A stretch of 41,965 nt of DNA from Methanomassiliicoccales archaeon. GTDB taxonomy: Archaea > Thermoplasmatota > Thermoplasmata > SG8-5. The notes beneath the pieces were generated by a model. That model did no database searches. It was not told the DNA's origin and saw only the letters and a list, made by a program, of their open reading frames with translations. A program made the position numbers and the translations under genes. This document shows, piece after piece, positions 1 to 7,727 of this stretch (position 1 is the stretch's first letter; each line of letters opens with the position of its first letter). Location of the stretch: positions 1-41,965 of the forward strand of contig JAUWNU010000006.1 of assembly GCA_030612505.1 (NCBI GenBank), written 5' to 3'.

Positions 1-1
1 C

Positions 2-277
2 CCGAAGGTCTTCACAATGGCCGAGCAGGTGGTTGAGAAATCAATAGAGCTCTTCGGGGGCATGATTGGGGCCTTCTGCCTGGAAACTATTGTTAATGAC
101 AAATTAGAATTCTATGTTTTTGAAATATCTGGCAGGATTGTGGCAGGCACAAATATCAATATTTCTGGCTCACCATATTCGGACCTCATTGAACCTGGTG
201 TTTCCACGGGCCAGAGAATTGCCCAGGAAATCAAATATGCGGTTGAGCAGGGTAGGCTGGATGAGATTTGTACTTAA
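2..277 (+). CDS. purP: PurP C-terminal part (FAICAR synthetase), 5' truncated
   Basis: The reading frame is open from base 2, so the gene begins before the window; only about 91 C-terminal residues are present. The segment with FCLE, then FVFEIS-like YVFEISGRIVAGTN and GSPYSDL, matches the end of archaeal PurP. PurP is the ATP-grasp enzyme that uses formate and ATP to turn AICAR into FAICAR in archaeal purine synthesis, a cytosolic step that replaces the folate-dependent bacterial PurH activity. The internal ATG at 17 is not the start, because the same frame continues upstream. The gene ends with TAA, and the next gene starts about 120 bases later behind its own AT-rich promoter-like region. 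Confidence 0.85.
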   Translation, partial: PKVFTMAEQVVEKSIELFGGMIGAFCLETIVNDKLEFYVFEISGRIVAGTNINISGSPYSDLIEPGVSTGQRIAQEIKYAVEQGRLDEICT

Positions 278-395
278 TCCAATAAGGCCACACCATAAGT
301 TCTAATAATCAAATTTAACAAATGAAATTCACTTCATGAGCCATATCAAGTTAATTATAAGTATCACAATAATGATGGCCTCTTAAGGGGATAAC

Positions 396-1937
396 ATGGA
401 AATTAAAGAGTGTTTGGAGAAAGCTACATCTCTAACTGTCATAAGGAGATATGCAAATAAAATTGTGGATAATCGCAATGAAAAAGAAGTAAAGGAAATC
501 CAAGAAGAATTTTTAAGACAACTGGATATAGTTTTAGCAAGTGTTCCAAATAATTTACATATTCTGGAAAAAAATAGAAGCAAAAGGCTTTTAAAACCAA
601 TAATATTGAAAATATTGCTAGAACAGAGGAATTACCAAATCAAATCAAAAGACTTAACGGACAAAATAAAACAATTTGAGGAAGAAATTATTAATGAAGC
701 AAAGACAAGAGATTTCTTCGGAAAAAAAGAACTGAAGGCTCATCATTTTGATATTTATTATACAATTTTGGAAGGTGCTTGGGAAAAAGATAAGGATATC
801 ACAGAAGACGAAGAAAACCTATTAGTAAAACTAAGATCCAAAATGAATATTACTTTGGAAGAACGCTGGATGCTTCAGGCCAAATTGGGTATATTTCCAA
901 AACCGTATGGTGAATGTGAAGCAGACTTTTGTCATAATGGAGATGAAGTCCAGGCTATAGCAAAAAGTCTCCACTCAGAACATTTACTCATTCAAATTAT
1001 TGGAGAAAATAAAGAAAAATACTATATCATCCCTGAAGAAATCGCAACAATAATTAAAAAAGAATGGGATATTCAATTATCTGGAAAAAGTTACCAAACT
1101 TTGCTTAGTAATAAAAAAATATTTAACAAAGATAGATATATTAATATTTTAAATTCAGCGGAGATTAAACCATTGGGTTGGACAAATAATGAACTTATAG
1201 ATACAATAAAAAATAATATCAAACCAACAGATGCATTATCAACATTTGTTCCAAAAAATGAATTAGCCAAAGAGCTGGAAAAAGCTTGTTTTGAAATTAC
1301 TGGAGTAAAGGGTAGTTCTAAAAATAATAGAATCAATAGAATTTTTGGACATTTAGATGAAATAAGCCATAAAGCACCTTTATTTGAAGATGATATAAGA
1401 GAAAGATATTACGAATATTTTGAACAATTGGCTGCAAGAAAACGTAAAGAACTTAGAGATTTAACAATAATAGAAAAGGATTTAGATATTGAAAAAGCCT
1501 TTGAAGAAGGAACTAGATATTTATTTGAGAAGAAGTTAAATCTTACTTTGGAACATATGCCAGGAACAGACCACCCAGATGGTAAAATAAAAATGGATGA
1601 AAGTTCAGTAATGTTATGGGATAACAAAAGCAAAGAAACCGCTTGTAAACTTAATTCTCATCTGGATCAATTTCACAGATACATTAGGAGTGAAGAAAAT
1701 GTCCAAACATTTGTAGTAATTGCTCCTGAATTTGATTCCAAATCTGATGAAGATGCTCATATTCAAAGAGCAAAAAATAATGTTACTTTTGCTTTGGTAA
1801 CGGCAAAAGATTTGAAAAATATTGCTGATGAATGGGCCGCCTCTCAACATAAAAATAAGGTATTTCCAATATCTGTTTTTAATAAGGCTGGCGAACTCGA
1901 ATTTAATTTGCTGAAAAATGCTTTCAAAATTGTATAA
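396..1937 (+). CDS. FokI-like nuclease with TerB-like helical N-terminal region
   Basis: A 513-residue protein. Its last third resembles the FokI cleavage domain: a helix ending in RYLFEKKL (374-381), then P394-D395, then D409-N-K411, giving the PD-x(n)-DxK active site. A helix with LDQFHRYI (423-430) matches the LxxADEMQRYV helix of FokI. Residues about 110-165 (acidic EGAWEKDKDITEDEE followed by a second helix) look like a TerB-type helical domain. Residues about 290-325 could be a SAP-like DNA-binding helix pair, which is weak. The protein is rich in Lys and Ile with lower GC than the neighbouring purP, which may point to transfer. No methyltransferase or specificity gene lies beside it. 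The start is preceded by AGGGGATAAC. DNA cleavage is inferred from the motifs; the target is unknown. Confidence 0.7.
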   Translation: MEIKECLEKATSLTVIRRYANKIVDNRNEKEVKEIQEEFLRQLDIVLASVPNNLHILEKNRSKRLLKPIILKILLEQRNYQIKSKDLTDKIKQFEEEIINEAKTRDFFGKKELKAHHFDIYYTILEGAWEKDKDITEDEENLLVKLRSKMNITLEERWMLQAKLGIFPKPYGECEADFCHNGDEVQAIAKSLHSEHLLIQIIGENKEKYYIIPEEIATIIKKEWDIQLSGKSYQTLLSNKKIFNKDRYINILNSAEIKPLGWTNNELIDTIKNNIKPTDALSTFVPKNELAKELEKACFEITGVKGSSKNNRINRIFGHLDEISHKAPLFEDDIRERYYEYFEQLAARKRKELRDLTIIEKDLDIEKAFEEGTRYLFEKKLNLTLEHMPGTDHPDGKIKMDESSVMLWDNKSKETACKLNSHLDQFHRYIRSEENVQTFVVIAPEFDSKSDEDAHIQRAKNNVTFALVTAKDLKNIADEWAASQHKNKVFPISVFNKAGELEFNLLKNAFKIV

Positions 1938-2241
1938 TTAAAGTAATCAACTAAATCCTAGTTGATTTAATTTTGCCAGGTGGTACCGACAGGTCTTTGG
2001 ACCAATTATTATGCCGATGGCGACCACCCCCCAGGCCTCACGGCCAGGGTGCCCAAAGTTTGAAAAACGGAATCGTGTCACTTACTTAGTTAACAATTCC
2101 AGTACCCCGCCCTCTCGCCAAAACAAGTTTTGATCTCGCTCGCAAACATTCAGTTTGCTCACACAGACGAGGCATGTTTACATACTTTCAAAGCATACGC
2201 TACGCTATGTTTGAGGAATGGTTTGGGAAAGTAGTGGTGTA
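1938..2241. other. Intergenic region with several short inverted repeats
   Basis: No convincing ORF. Short stem-loops are visible: GGTC/GACC at 1992-2003, CAAAAC/GTTTTG at 2119-2132, and GCAAAC/GTTTGC at 2142-2158. There is also an imperfect palindrome around 2190-2213 (aaagcata...tatgttt). GC content is higher than in the preceding gene. It lies between two convergent genes, so it may be a decayed element or a terminator zone. No known RNA family was recognised. Confidence 0.35.
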
Positions 2242-2251
2242 CTACTTTCCC
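2225..2251 (-). terminator. Strong hairpin over the end of the wHTH gene
   Basis: A perfect 11-bp stem (GGGAAAGTAGT pairing with ACTACTTTCCC) has a 5-base loop and spans the last codons and stop of the minus-strand regulator gene. There is no T-run after it on the minus strand, so classical termination is uncertain. It could instead protect the mRNA 3' end. Confidence 0.4.
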
Positions 2252-2769
2252 ATGTCTCCCCAAACTTCCGCGAAGCGGTCAACCACACTGTCAAGAAAGC
2301 TGGCCTTATATGTGAGAATTACTCTGGCAGTATTGTCCACATCTATAACATGATAGAATGTGCTCCTGCCCTCCTTCTCGCCTTCTACAATGTTGGCCTC
2401 GGTTAGCTTCTTCATGTGAAATGATAGAGTTGATTTTGATATAGTGAATTGAGCCAGCACATCCTGGAAACTGGCTTTTGGATTCAGCATTAGATGGAGA
2501 ACAATTCGTCTGGGAATCTCCTGGCGGAGTATTCCGATGGTTGCCTTATCGCCGAAGCTGATATCATCTCCGACAAAGTATCGCTTACGGTTTCCTTCCC
2601 GCTCGACAGTGAGTATTTCCCTTTTTTCCAGATAACTTATATTGTACTCCAGAACACCCATGGCCAGCCCTAATTTTTTCTCGATTTCTCTGAGATACAT
2701 GCCAGGGAATTTTGAGACCAACTGGTATATCCTCCTGCGGTTCTCCAGCTCCAGGACGTCCTCATCCAT
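2242..2769 (-). CDS. Tandem winged-helix transcriptional regulator
   Basis: A 175-residue protein with two winged-helix DNA-binding domains. Residues about 10-65 (ENRRRIYQLVSKFPGMYLREI ... LEYNISYLEKREIL) form the first. Residues about 75-150 (RRIVLHLMLNPKASFQDV ... STLSFHMKKLTEANIV) form an ArsR-like second one. Such tandem wHTH regulators are common in euryarchaea and often sit beside a small membrane protein, as here, where the upstream 89-residue gene is 13 bases away in the same direction. No metal-binding cysteine motif of classical ArsR proteins is visible, so the signal is unknown. The C-terminal helix (about 155-175) may support dimerisation. Confidence 0.8.
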   Translation of the reverse strand: MDEDVLELENRRRIYQLVSKFPGMYLREIEKKLGLAMGVLEYNISYLEKREILTVEREGNRKRYFVGDDISFGDKATIGILRQEIPRRIVLHLMLNPKASFQDVLAQFTISKSTLSFHMKKLTEANIVEGEKEGRSTFYHVIDVDNTARVILTYKASFLDSVVDRFAEVWGDMGK

Positions 2770-2782
2770 CTGCTCTCTTCCA

Positions 2783-3052
2783 TTATTTTTTGACTACGCT
2801 GAAATACAAAAATACCATGATTCCGAAATCCAGCATGGTCGCCAGCACAGAGGCATGGAATACATCCCCAATACTGTCAATGAAGAGTCCCAGTGATAGC
2901 ATAAGCCCCTTGATAAAAAACAGGGCAAAGGCAAGGCTCACAAGCAGAAGTCTGGTTCTCTGGACTCTTCGGTAGGTTATCGCCGAAATGACAAAAAGAA
3001 TCAGCGAGAAACCCATCAAAGCAACGCTAAAGAATATCTCTAGATTGTTCAT
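2783..3052 (-). CDS. Small three-helix membrane protein paired with wHTH regulator
   Basis: An 89-residue protein with three hydrophobic segments at about residues 4-25, 35-57 and 65-86 and a basic loop (TYRRVQRTR) between the first two. No enzymatic motif is visible. It precedes the wHTH gene in what looks like a two-gene operon; similar small membrane protein plus HTH pairs occur in other archaea, where the pair is suspected to sense a membrane or redox signal. The start ATG lies inside a 24-bp sequence that recurs about 1 kb away, and GGTGG in that repeat can serve as the ribosome binding site. Confidence 0.7.
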   Translation of the reverse strand: MNNLEIFFSVALMGFSLILFVISAITYRRVQRTRLLLVSLAFALFFIKGLMLSLGLFIDSIGDVFHASVLATMLDFGIMVFLYFSVVKK

Positions 3053-3069
3053 AAGGCCACCGAGTGCGG
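3046..3069. repeat. 24-bp direct repeat, copy 1 (covers a start codon)
   Basis: Identical to 4003-4026. On the minus strand it reads CCGCACTCGGTGGCC followed by TTATGAACA, so it supplies the ribosome binding site and the first codons of the small membrane protein gene. Confidence 0.9.
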
Positions 3070-3126
3070 ATAGGCAACTATTGACTTAATGATTTCTTTA
3101 AAAATACTGGACGCAGAGATGATTTT

Positions 3127-3309
3127 TCAACCATTATCTTCCATGCGTTCCTTATTGGCAGCTTCCACAACACTGTCCACCATTTCTCTTTGCTGGCGGG
3201 ACCATACTTTGTTGGGAGTGCGCTTAACCCATTGAGCATACCATGTAACAAACTCCAATCTCTGCGCCCGGTTGCGCTGAATATCCTCTTCGATTTCCTT
3301 ACGGTTCAT
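3127..3309 (-). CDS. Small helical protein downstream of a nucleotidyltransferase gene
   Basis: A 60-residue charged, predicted helical protein beginning MNRKEIEEDIQRNRAQ. I chose the ATG at 3309 over a longer in-frame one because GGTGGCAG sits just ahead of it. The start overlaps the end of the upstream nucleotidyltransferase gene by 11 bases, which implies translational coupling. The C-terminal helix (WSRQQREMVDSVVEAANKER) ends in an acidic tail. It is not a HEPN protein by any visible motif. The pairing suggests a toxin-antitoxin-like or regulatory partner, but its function is not recognised. Confidence 0.6.
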   Translation of the reverse strand: MNRKEIEEDIQRNRAQRLEFVTWYAQWVKRTPNKVWSRQQREMVDSVVEAANKERMEDNG

Positions 3310-3919
3310 GCTGCCACCCGAGTTTTTCCTTTGCTGTTTCCAGGGGTATTTCAAGATATGCCAGTTCGTCTATAAGGGCTTTCTGGTTCAGGCGTTCTTT
3401 GAAAAGCTCGAAGAGATAGCGTGCGTCCTCAATATCCTTGTCAGAACCCAGGAACAGCTTGAAAGCAATCTGTATTTCCAGTGATGAGACAACAATACTG
3501 CCGCCGGGAATATGAACCTCAAGGTTATTTGCAAGTGCCCTTTCATGCTGTTCATTGCTGGCCCACTTGAACTCCACATTCGGTATCACCCGGTCATTTT
3601 CGGAAAATCTTATTGCTATCTTCTTGTCTAGATACTCCTGGTATGCGGTGTAACAATCCTTGGTGTTGTGGCAATAGAAACCACTGGAATAGAGAGATGA
3701 CCACAGGGCCTGAAATTCCCCAATAGGCATTTGTTCCACCAGCATGTCGATGTCCTCACTGATCCGGCTTCTCCCGAATATCAAAGCCACGTAACCAGAA
3801 ACATAAACATGGTTCACATCATGCTTTTTCAGAACATCAGAGAAATTCAATGCAAGTTTATCGTACAGTGTCAATTCTTTGTCCAGATAAACATCCCTGC
3901 CCTTGAATTCGATTTCCAT
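3299..3919 (-). CDS. Nucleotidyltransferase-fold protein (AbiEii/MNT-like)
   Basis: A 206-residue protein with the polymerase-beta-like nucleotidyltransferase signature: VSGYVALIFGRSR (40-52) followed by SEDIDML, with D56 and D58 as the metal-binding DxD pair. A third acidic residue is likely in the NVEFKWAS strand. Length and layout match stand-alone archaeal nucleotidyltransferases related to AbiEii and MNT proteins, which modify tRNA or partner proteins. In this gene the G-S pair of the classical motif is S-G-Y, as in many AbiEii-like members. The small downstream gene overlaps it, suggesting a two-component module. Substrate unknown. Confidence 0.7.
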   Translation of the reverse strand: MEIEFKGRDVYLDKELTLYDKLALNFSDVLKKHDVNHVYVSGYVALIFGRSRISEDIDMLVEQMPIGEFQALWSSLYSSGFYCHNTKDCYTAYQEYLDKKIAIRFSENDRVIPNVEFKWASNEQHERALANNLEVHIPGGSIVVSSLEIQIAFKLFLGSDKDIEDARYLFELFKERLNQKALIDELAYLEIPLETAKEKLGWQHEP

Positions 3920-4002
3920 GCCTGTCCCTCTGAGATATTATTCATTGTATCTTACATATAACTTTCCATATTGTTTTGGCTTCTGCTTCTTAAGAATGAA
4001 AA

Positions 4003-4026
4003 TGTTCATAAGGCCACCGAGTGCGG
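4003..4026. repeat. 24-bp direct repeat, copy 2 (ahead of a micro-ORF)
   Basis: Exact second copy of 3046-3069. On the minus strand its ATG at 4009 opens a 23-codon frame (starts MNIFILKKQK) ending near 3939, just ahead of the nucleotidyltransferase start. This could be a duplicated gene start or a leader peptide. Confidence 0.85.
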
Positions 4027-4042
4027 GTAGAATTATTGGGCA

Positions 4043-4612
4043 TCATACCTTTGGATAAGCATAATCAACTGGAAGTCGTTTTTTGCGCCATATCAAAATA
4101 ATAGCCAGTAAGATTGCAACTGCAATAGTGAGAATGACTGCAATGCGTATGAAATAGAACATAAATAAGTCCTTCTGGATGTCAATCATAATACTAATGC
4201 CACCATCTTCTAAATCATTAGATTCTGTTAAATTGACTCCCCATCTAATATTTATTTGCTCTCCTACATTGACGCATCCAGATGGACAATTTTGAGCTGT
4301 AATTGAATAAACAACTGTTTTTTCTTCATCAGGAGCTAATTGAAAAAAACCTTCAGTAACATTGTTTGTTGTATATGTAATACAATCAACTCCTGCCCAA
4401 TGATAGCCAAAATGGAAATTAAGAGTGTTATTTGACAGGTTTTTTATGGTGACATCAACTTGTTTTTGTTCACCTGGCTTTATCTTAACAATATTTGTAT
4501 TCCAGATTATGAAAACTTCATCATTGGCGAAAGCACTTGCATAAGCTTGAGATGCAAAGAGAGGTGATAATATAAGGGCAAATATCATAAATGCTAGTAC
4601 CTTATTTTTCAT
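4043..4612 (-). CDS. Exported, C-terminally anchored beta-sandwich protein
   Basis: A 189-residue protein with an N-terminal signal peptide (about 1-26, ending SQAYASA), a beta-rich outer domain (about 30-145) and a C-terminal transmembrane helix (about 153-174) followed by a basic tail (WRKKR). The VKIKPGEQKQVDVTIKNLSN stretch resembles the immunoglobulin-like folds of archaeal surface proteins with CARDB or NEW3-type domains. Several N-x-S/T sequons are present, and three cysteines (DCIT, NCPSGC) could form disulphides. Topology is inferred from hydrophobicity. No function recognised. Confidence 0.6.
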   Translation of the reverse strand: MKNKVLAFMIFALILSPLFASQAYASAFANDEVFIIWNTNIVKIKPGEQKQVDVTIKNLSNNTLNFHFGYHWAGVDCITYTTNNVTEGFFQLAPDEEKTVVYSITAQNCPSGCVNVGEQINIRWGVNLTESNDLEDGGISIMIDIQKDLFMFYFIRIAVILTIAVAILLAIILIWRKKRLPVDYAYPKV

Positions 4613-4708
4613 GAATCCAACCTAATCAGTAATTGATTTTCAAGTTATTTAACTGTGTTGGCACAATCATCCAACCTTTTGCTAATGCTCATTCAAGTAC
4701 TGAGGGGC

Positions 4709-5362
4709 TTAGTCTATGTTCACAAATATTATTCCTCTTACAACTGCTAAATCACGCCAGCTTTCATGCAAAATTATAGGGCCCATATCCCGAAATATCT
4801 CTTCGTCCAAGTAATCAATATTGATGGTGGTGCCATTTGTAATGACTGGCGTACTTGATGCATATTCGAAATATGCCTTTTTTATGTTATGATCATTGGT
4901 TGTTTCTGTCAACATTATAACGGATACATATGATATAGTTACGTTTGACGGCATGGTTGGATAGGTAATACTTTCACTTGTATAATCAGGATAACTTACA
5001 TCAATGTCATCAATAACAAAGTAACGTAAGATTAATTGTATTGATTTGGACGTGTTTATCTCAATCCATGAAATATTACTTTGTTTATATATCCAAAATT
5101 CATTTGAATTGTGTACTACCCAATTTGAGAGATTGCCATCATTGTCTATATCACGAATTTCAATATGAATTTCTTTTCCTGAATCAATGGCTACTGCTGG
5201 TAATGAAATACTTGTTAATTGGTTTGTTTCTATTGTTGCCCTGTATTCCATATGAATATACTTATCGTAATCGGATGTATAAATGAACGAGAAATAACTC
5301 ACAATAATTACTAATATGATTACAAAGACAATGAATTGATGTTTTTTATTGATTTCAACCAT
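4709..5362 (-). CDS. Membrane-anchored extracellular protein, unknown function
   Basis: A 217-residue protein with one hydrophobic segment at about residues 9-28 after a basic start (MVEINKKHQ), so it is probably an N-terminally anchored exported protein. The rest is Ile-, Thr- and Asp-rich and beta-prone with many N-x-S/T sites. No conserved domain is recognised. It sits 96 bases upstream of the other exported protein on the same strand, and the two might be co-expressed surface proteins. Confidence 0.5.
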   Translation of the reverse strand: MVEINKKHQFIVFVIILVIIVSYFSFIYTSDYDKYIHMEYRATIETNQLTSISLPAVAIDSGKEIHIEIRDIDNDGNLSNWVVHNSNEFWIYKQSNISWIEINTSKSIQLILRYFVIDDIDVSYPDYTSESITYPTMPSNVTISYVSVIMLTETTNDHNIKKAYFEYASSTPVITNGTTINIDYLDEEIFRDMGPIILHESWRDLAVVRGIIFVNID

Positions 5363-5492
5363 GGGTCTTTTCTCCTTATCATATGCCCTTTTTCATAACC
5401 TAACTATCCTTCTCTTCCATTTGGGTATTTGATTACTATTTCTAATACTTTCGGGAGTTTTTGGACCTCACTGCCGAGTGTCCGGAACGGTC

Positions 5493-6197
5493 TCATATAA
5501 CAATCGGAGCATTTCTTTTTAACACCTTCAAGTTGATTTTTTGTGATATATCATACAATAAATCAGGTTCAATAAAGAAATTCGGAAGAGAATCTGGATT
5601 GCTGTGATAATGCATGGGAATGCATATGCTTTCACCGGCAAGTTTTAAGAAATTATTCAGGTCCGCTTCTTCACCTTCAACTGCCCAAATTGGAAAAATT
5701 ATAATATCTGGCTTTTCCTCAATCATTCTTCCCATTGCTATCGAATCACCCATAAAAAGTATTTTCTTCTGATTGAATTCTATCAAATAGGAAATGCCTT
5801 CTGTTGCTTCCAGACATTTAACAGAAATGCCATCAATATCAATATTTTCATTTATTTCTACTGGATGTAATGATTTCAGTATCTCCTGGAAAGTTCCCAT
5901 GTCTTTCGCTTCAAAAGACAATCGACATGAATACAAACCGGCAACCAGAGATGGACAATAGATTTTTGTATCGGACGAAGTAAGCGAAATAACAGTGTCA
6001 GCATCATAATGATCCCAGTGCTCATGAGAAATCAAGATGGCAGATGCATTCTTTTCAATTGCTGGCTCTAATGTGGTTTCTAACATTTTGTTCTTTCTAA
6101 TAGGGTCAAAAAACAATGTTTTATCATTTATTTGCATCTTGATTACTGAGTGGCCAAACCATTCCAATGTAATATTTTTCTTGCTCACCGTTTCCAC
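5493..6197 (-). CDS. MBL-fold metallo-hydrolase (UlaG-like)
   Basis: A 234-residue protein with the metallo-beta-lactamase metal-site motif SHEHWDHYD (57-65; H58, H60, D62, H63). An LEWFGHSVIKM strand comes first, as in UlaG/YhfI-like hydrolases. FMGDS (near 149) supplies the bridging aspartate, and PMHYHSNP supplies the C-terminal histidine. These features predict a di-metal hydrolase in the cytosol; the substrate cannot be told from sequence. Length matches the short family members without an extra domain. It is divergent from the nreA gene, with about 147 bases between them. Confidence 0.85.
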   Translation of the reverse strand: METVSKKNITLEWFGHSVIKMQINDKTLFFDPIRKNKMLETTLEPAIEKNASAILISHEHWDHYDADTVISLTSSDTKIYCPSLVAGLYSCRLSFEAKDMGTFQEILKSLHPVEINENIDIDGISVKCLEATEGISYLIEFNQKKILFMGDSIAMGRMIEEKPDIIIFPIWAVEGEEADLNNFLKLAGESICIPMHYHSNPDSLPNFFIEPDLLYDISQKINLKVLKRNAPIVI

Positions 6198-6311
6198 CTA
6201 CAATATTCAGACCATTCCAATGCTGGCTAATACATTTTTGGGCATTCCTCCACTAGTCTTAAGTGAATGCGCAACCGCCCTATTATCACTTTCGCCCACC
6301 CCCAATAAGAC

Positions 6312-6319
6312 TATTTAAA
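6312..6319 (+). promoter_or_regulatory. TATA box of the nreA gene
   Basis: TATTTAAA lies 26-33 bases ahead of the ATG at 6345, so transcription should begin at or within a few bases of the start codon (leaderless mRNA). Confidence 0.5.
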
Positions 6320-6344
6320 CCCCTGAATTCATATTAGGTACGGG

Positions 6345-7727
6345 ATGTCAGCTAGCAGTAGTGGAATCAATCAATTCGAGGTCATGTCAACCGAGGTAAA
6401 GGGTGGGCCAGATACGAATCTTTGTTATGTTTGCAAGGGCTCCAGAATGCTCTGCGGCAAATCTAGTTGTCCAGTTGTGACAAAATATCATGCTCACATG
6501 AAAGCAAAGCGAAGCTTTTCAGAGCATATTGCTGGCTCAAGTCCTCCAAGTGTTTTTGTTGGCCGGGCGAATTATCCAAAGGTCTTCATCGGCCCAATGG
6601 TGCCGCCGATAATGGGCGATACCGAGATAATGGACACACCGGAACAATGGGTGGGCAAGACAATAGATGATATTGTTGGTTACCGCATGAACCTAGTTCG
6701 GGGAATGCACAAGGTGGAAGTACATAATGTCGAGAACGGCGGCAAAATAGTTGATGAGACCAGGGAACTGGCCATGGGCCATGGAACTGCGGACATGGAA
6801 GCCGTGTTCCACCGAAAACCTGTGGGAAGATTGACATTTGATGATAATTCCCAGCCATTCGGCCCCTCTGCGCCATTGAAGAAGTTTGATATTAACTCAC
6901 TAAAAATTGACCAGCGTATAGAAAAGGCATATTCTGACACTGATCTAAAAGCTGCAGACGCAGTAATCGACCTTTACGGGAATGGGCAGATGGTGTCCCG
7001 GCTCCAGCGGGCCTTCAGTGTTGGTGCTTTCGGCGTCGGAAAACGAAGAAAGTTCGTGCCAACCAGATGGTGTATTACCGCAATCGATGACACACTGGGG
7101 AAAAATTTACTTCAAAGAACCAGGGACGCTCCTTACATCACTGATTTTGAAGTTTACGAAACCGAGGAACTGGACAATCGCTGGGCTGTGCTGATGATGC
7201 CAACTTCCTGGCGCTACGAGTTGATTGAAGCATGGTATCCGAAAAGTGTGTGGAACCCATACGGCCAGGGTATCAGCATAATCTCGGATTGGGAGTTCTA
7301 CAAGCCAAGAAAAACTTATGCAAGAATCGGGGGCTGCTATTACGCGGCCAGGCTGGCTGTCAATGAGAATTTAACTGCAAGGAATCGGCAGGCTGGAGTT
7401 GTTATTTTCAGGGAGGCCCATGCAGGCTATATCATGCCTATTGGCGTGTGGAACGTTCGGGAAAATGTTCGGGTTGCTGTCCGAAAAAAGCCCAAAAAGT
7501 TTAGCACGCTAAAGCAGGCGCTGGACCATATCCAGAACAAGATGGACATACCAATGAAAAGGTGGATTAATTCCTCGGGAATCTTGAAGGACACGCTGCA
7601 TCAAAAACGGCTGGAAGATTTTCTGGCTGGAAATGAGGATGCGGAGCCGGACATGGAGGTGAAAGATGAAGCTCACGGAAGTGAAGGCCAGCACAGCCTT
7701 GAATCCATCGAAATTGCCGGGACTTGA
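6345..7727 (+). CDS. nreA: NreA-type archaeal DNA repair protein
   Basis: A 460-residue protein with the NreA hallmarks: an N-terminal four-cysteine zinc site (C27-x2-C30-x6-C37-x4-C42), then GSSPPSVFVGRANYPKV and IGPMVPP..GDT, both typical of the DUF650 part. The C-terminal half matches DUF651. NreA proteins act in DNA damage tolerance in haloarchaea and usually bind PCNA through a PIP box. Here QKRLEDFL (420-427) fits a PIP-like QxxLxxFL pattern, placed 33 residues before the end instead of at the very end. The last about 20 codons overlap the next gene in another frame. Met14 is an alternative start, but the TATA position favours Met1. Confidence 0.88.
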   Translation: MSASSSGINQFEVMSTEVKGGPDTNLCYVCKGSRMLCGKSSCPVVTKYHAHMKAKRSFSEHIAGSSPPSVFVGRANYPKVFIGPMVPPIMGDTEIMDTPEQWVGKTIDDIVGYRMNLVRGMHKVEVHNVENGGKIVDETRELAMGHGTADMEAVFHRKPVGRLTFDDNSQPFGPSAPLKKFDINSLKIDQRIEKAYSDTDLKAADAVIDLYGNGQMVSRLQRAFSVGAFGVGKRRKFVPTRWCITAIDDTLGKNLLQRTRDAPYITDFEVYETEELDNRWAVLMMPTSWRYELIEAWYPKSVWNPYGQGISIISDWEFYKPRKTYARIGGCYYAARLAVNENLTARNRQAGVVIFREAHAGYIMPIGVWNVRENVRVAVRKKPKKFSTLKQALDHIQNKMDIPMKRWINSSGILKDTLHQKRLEDFLAGNEDAEPDMEVKDEAHGSEGQHSLESIEIAGT

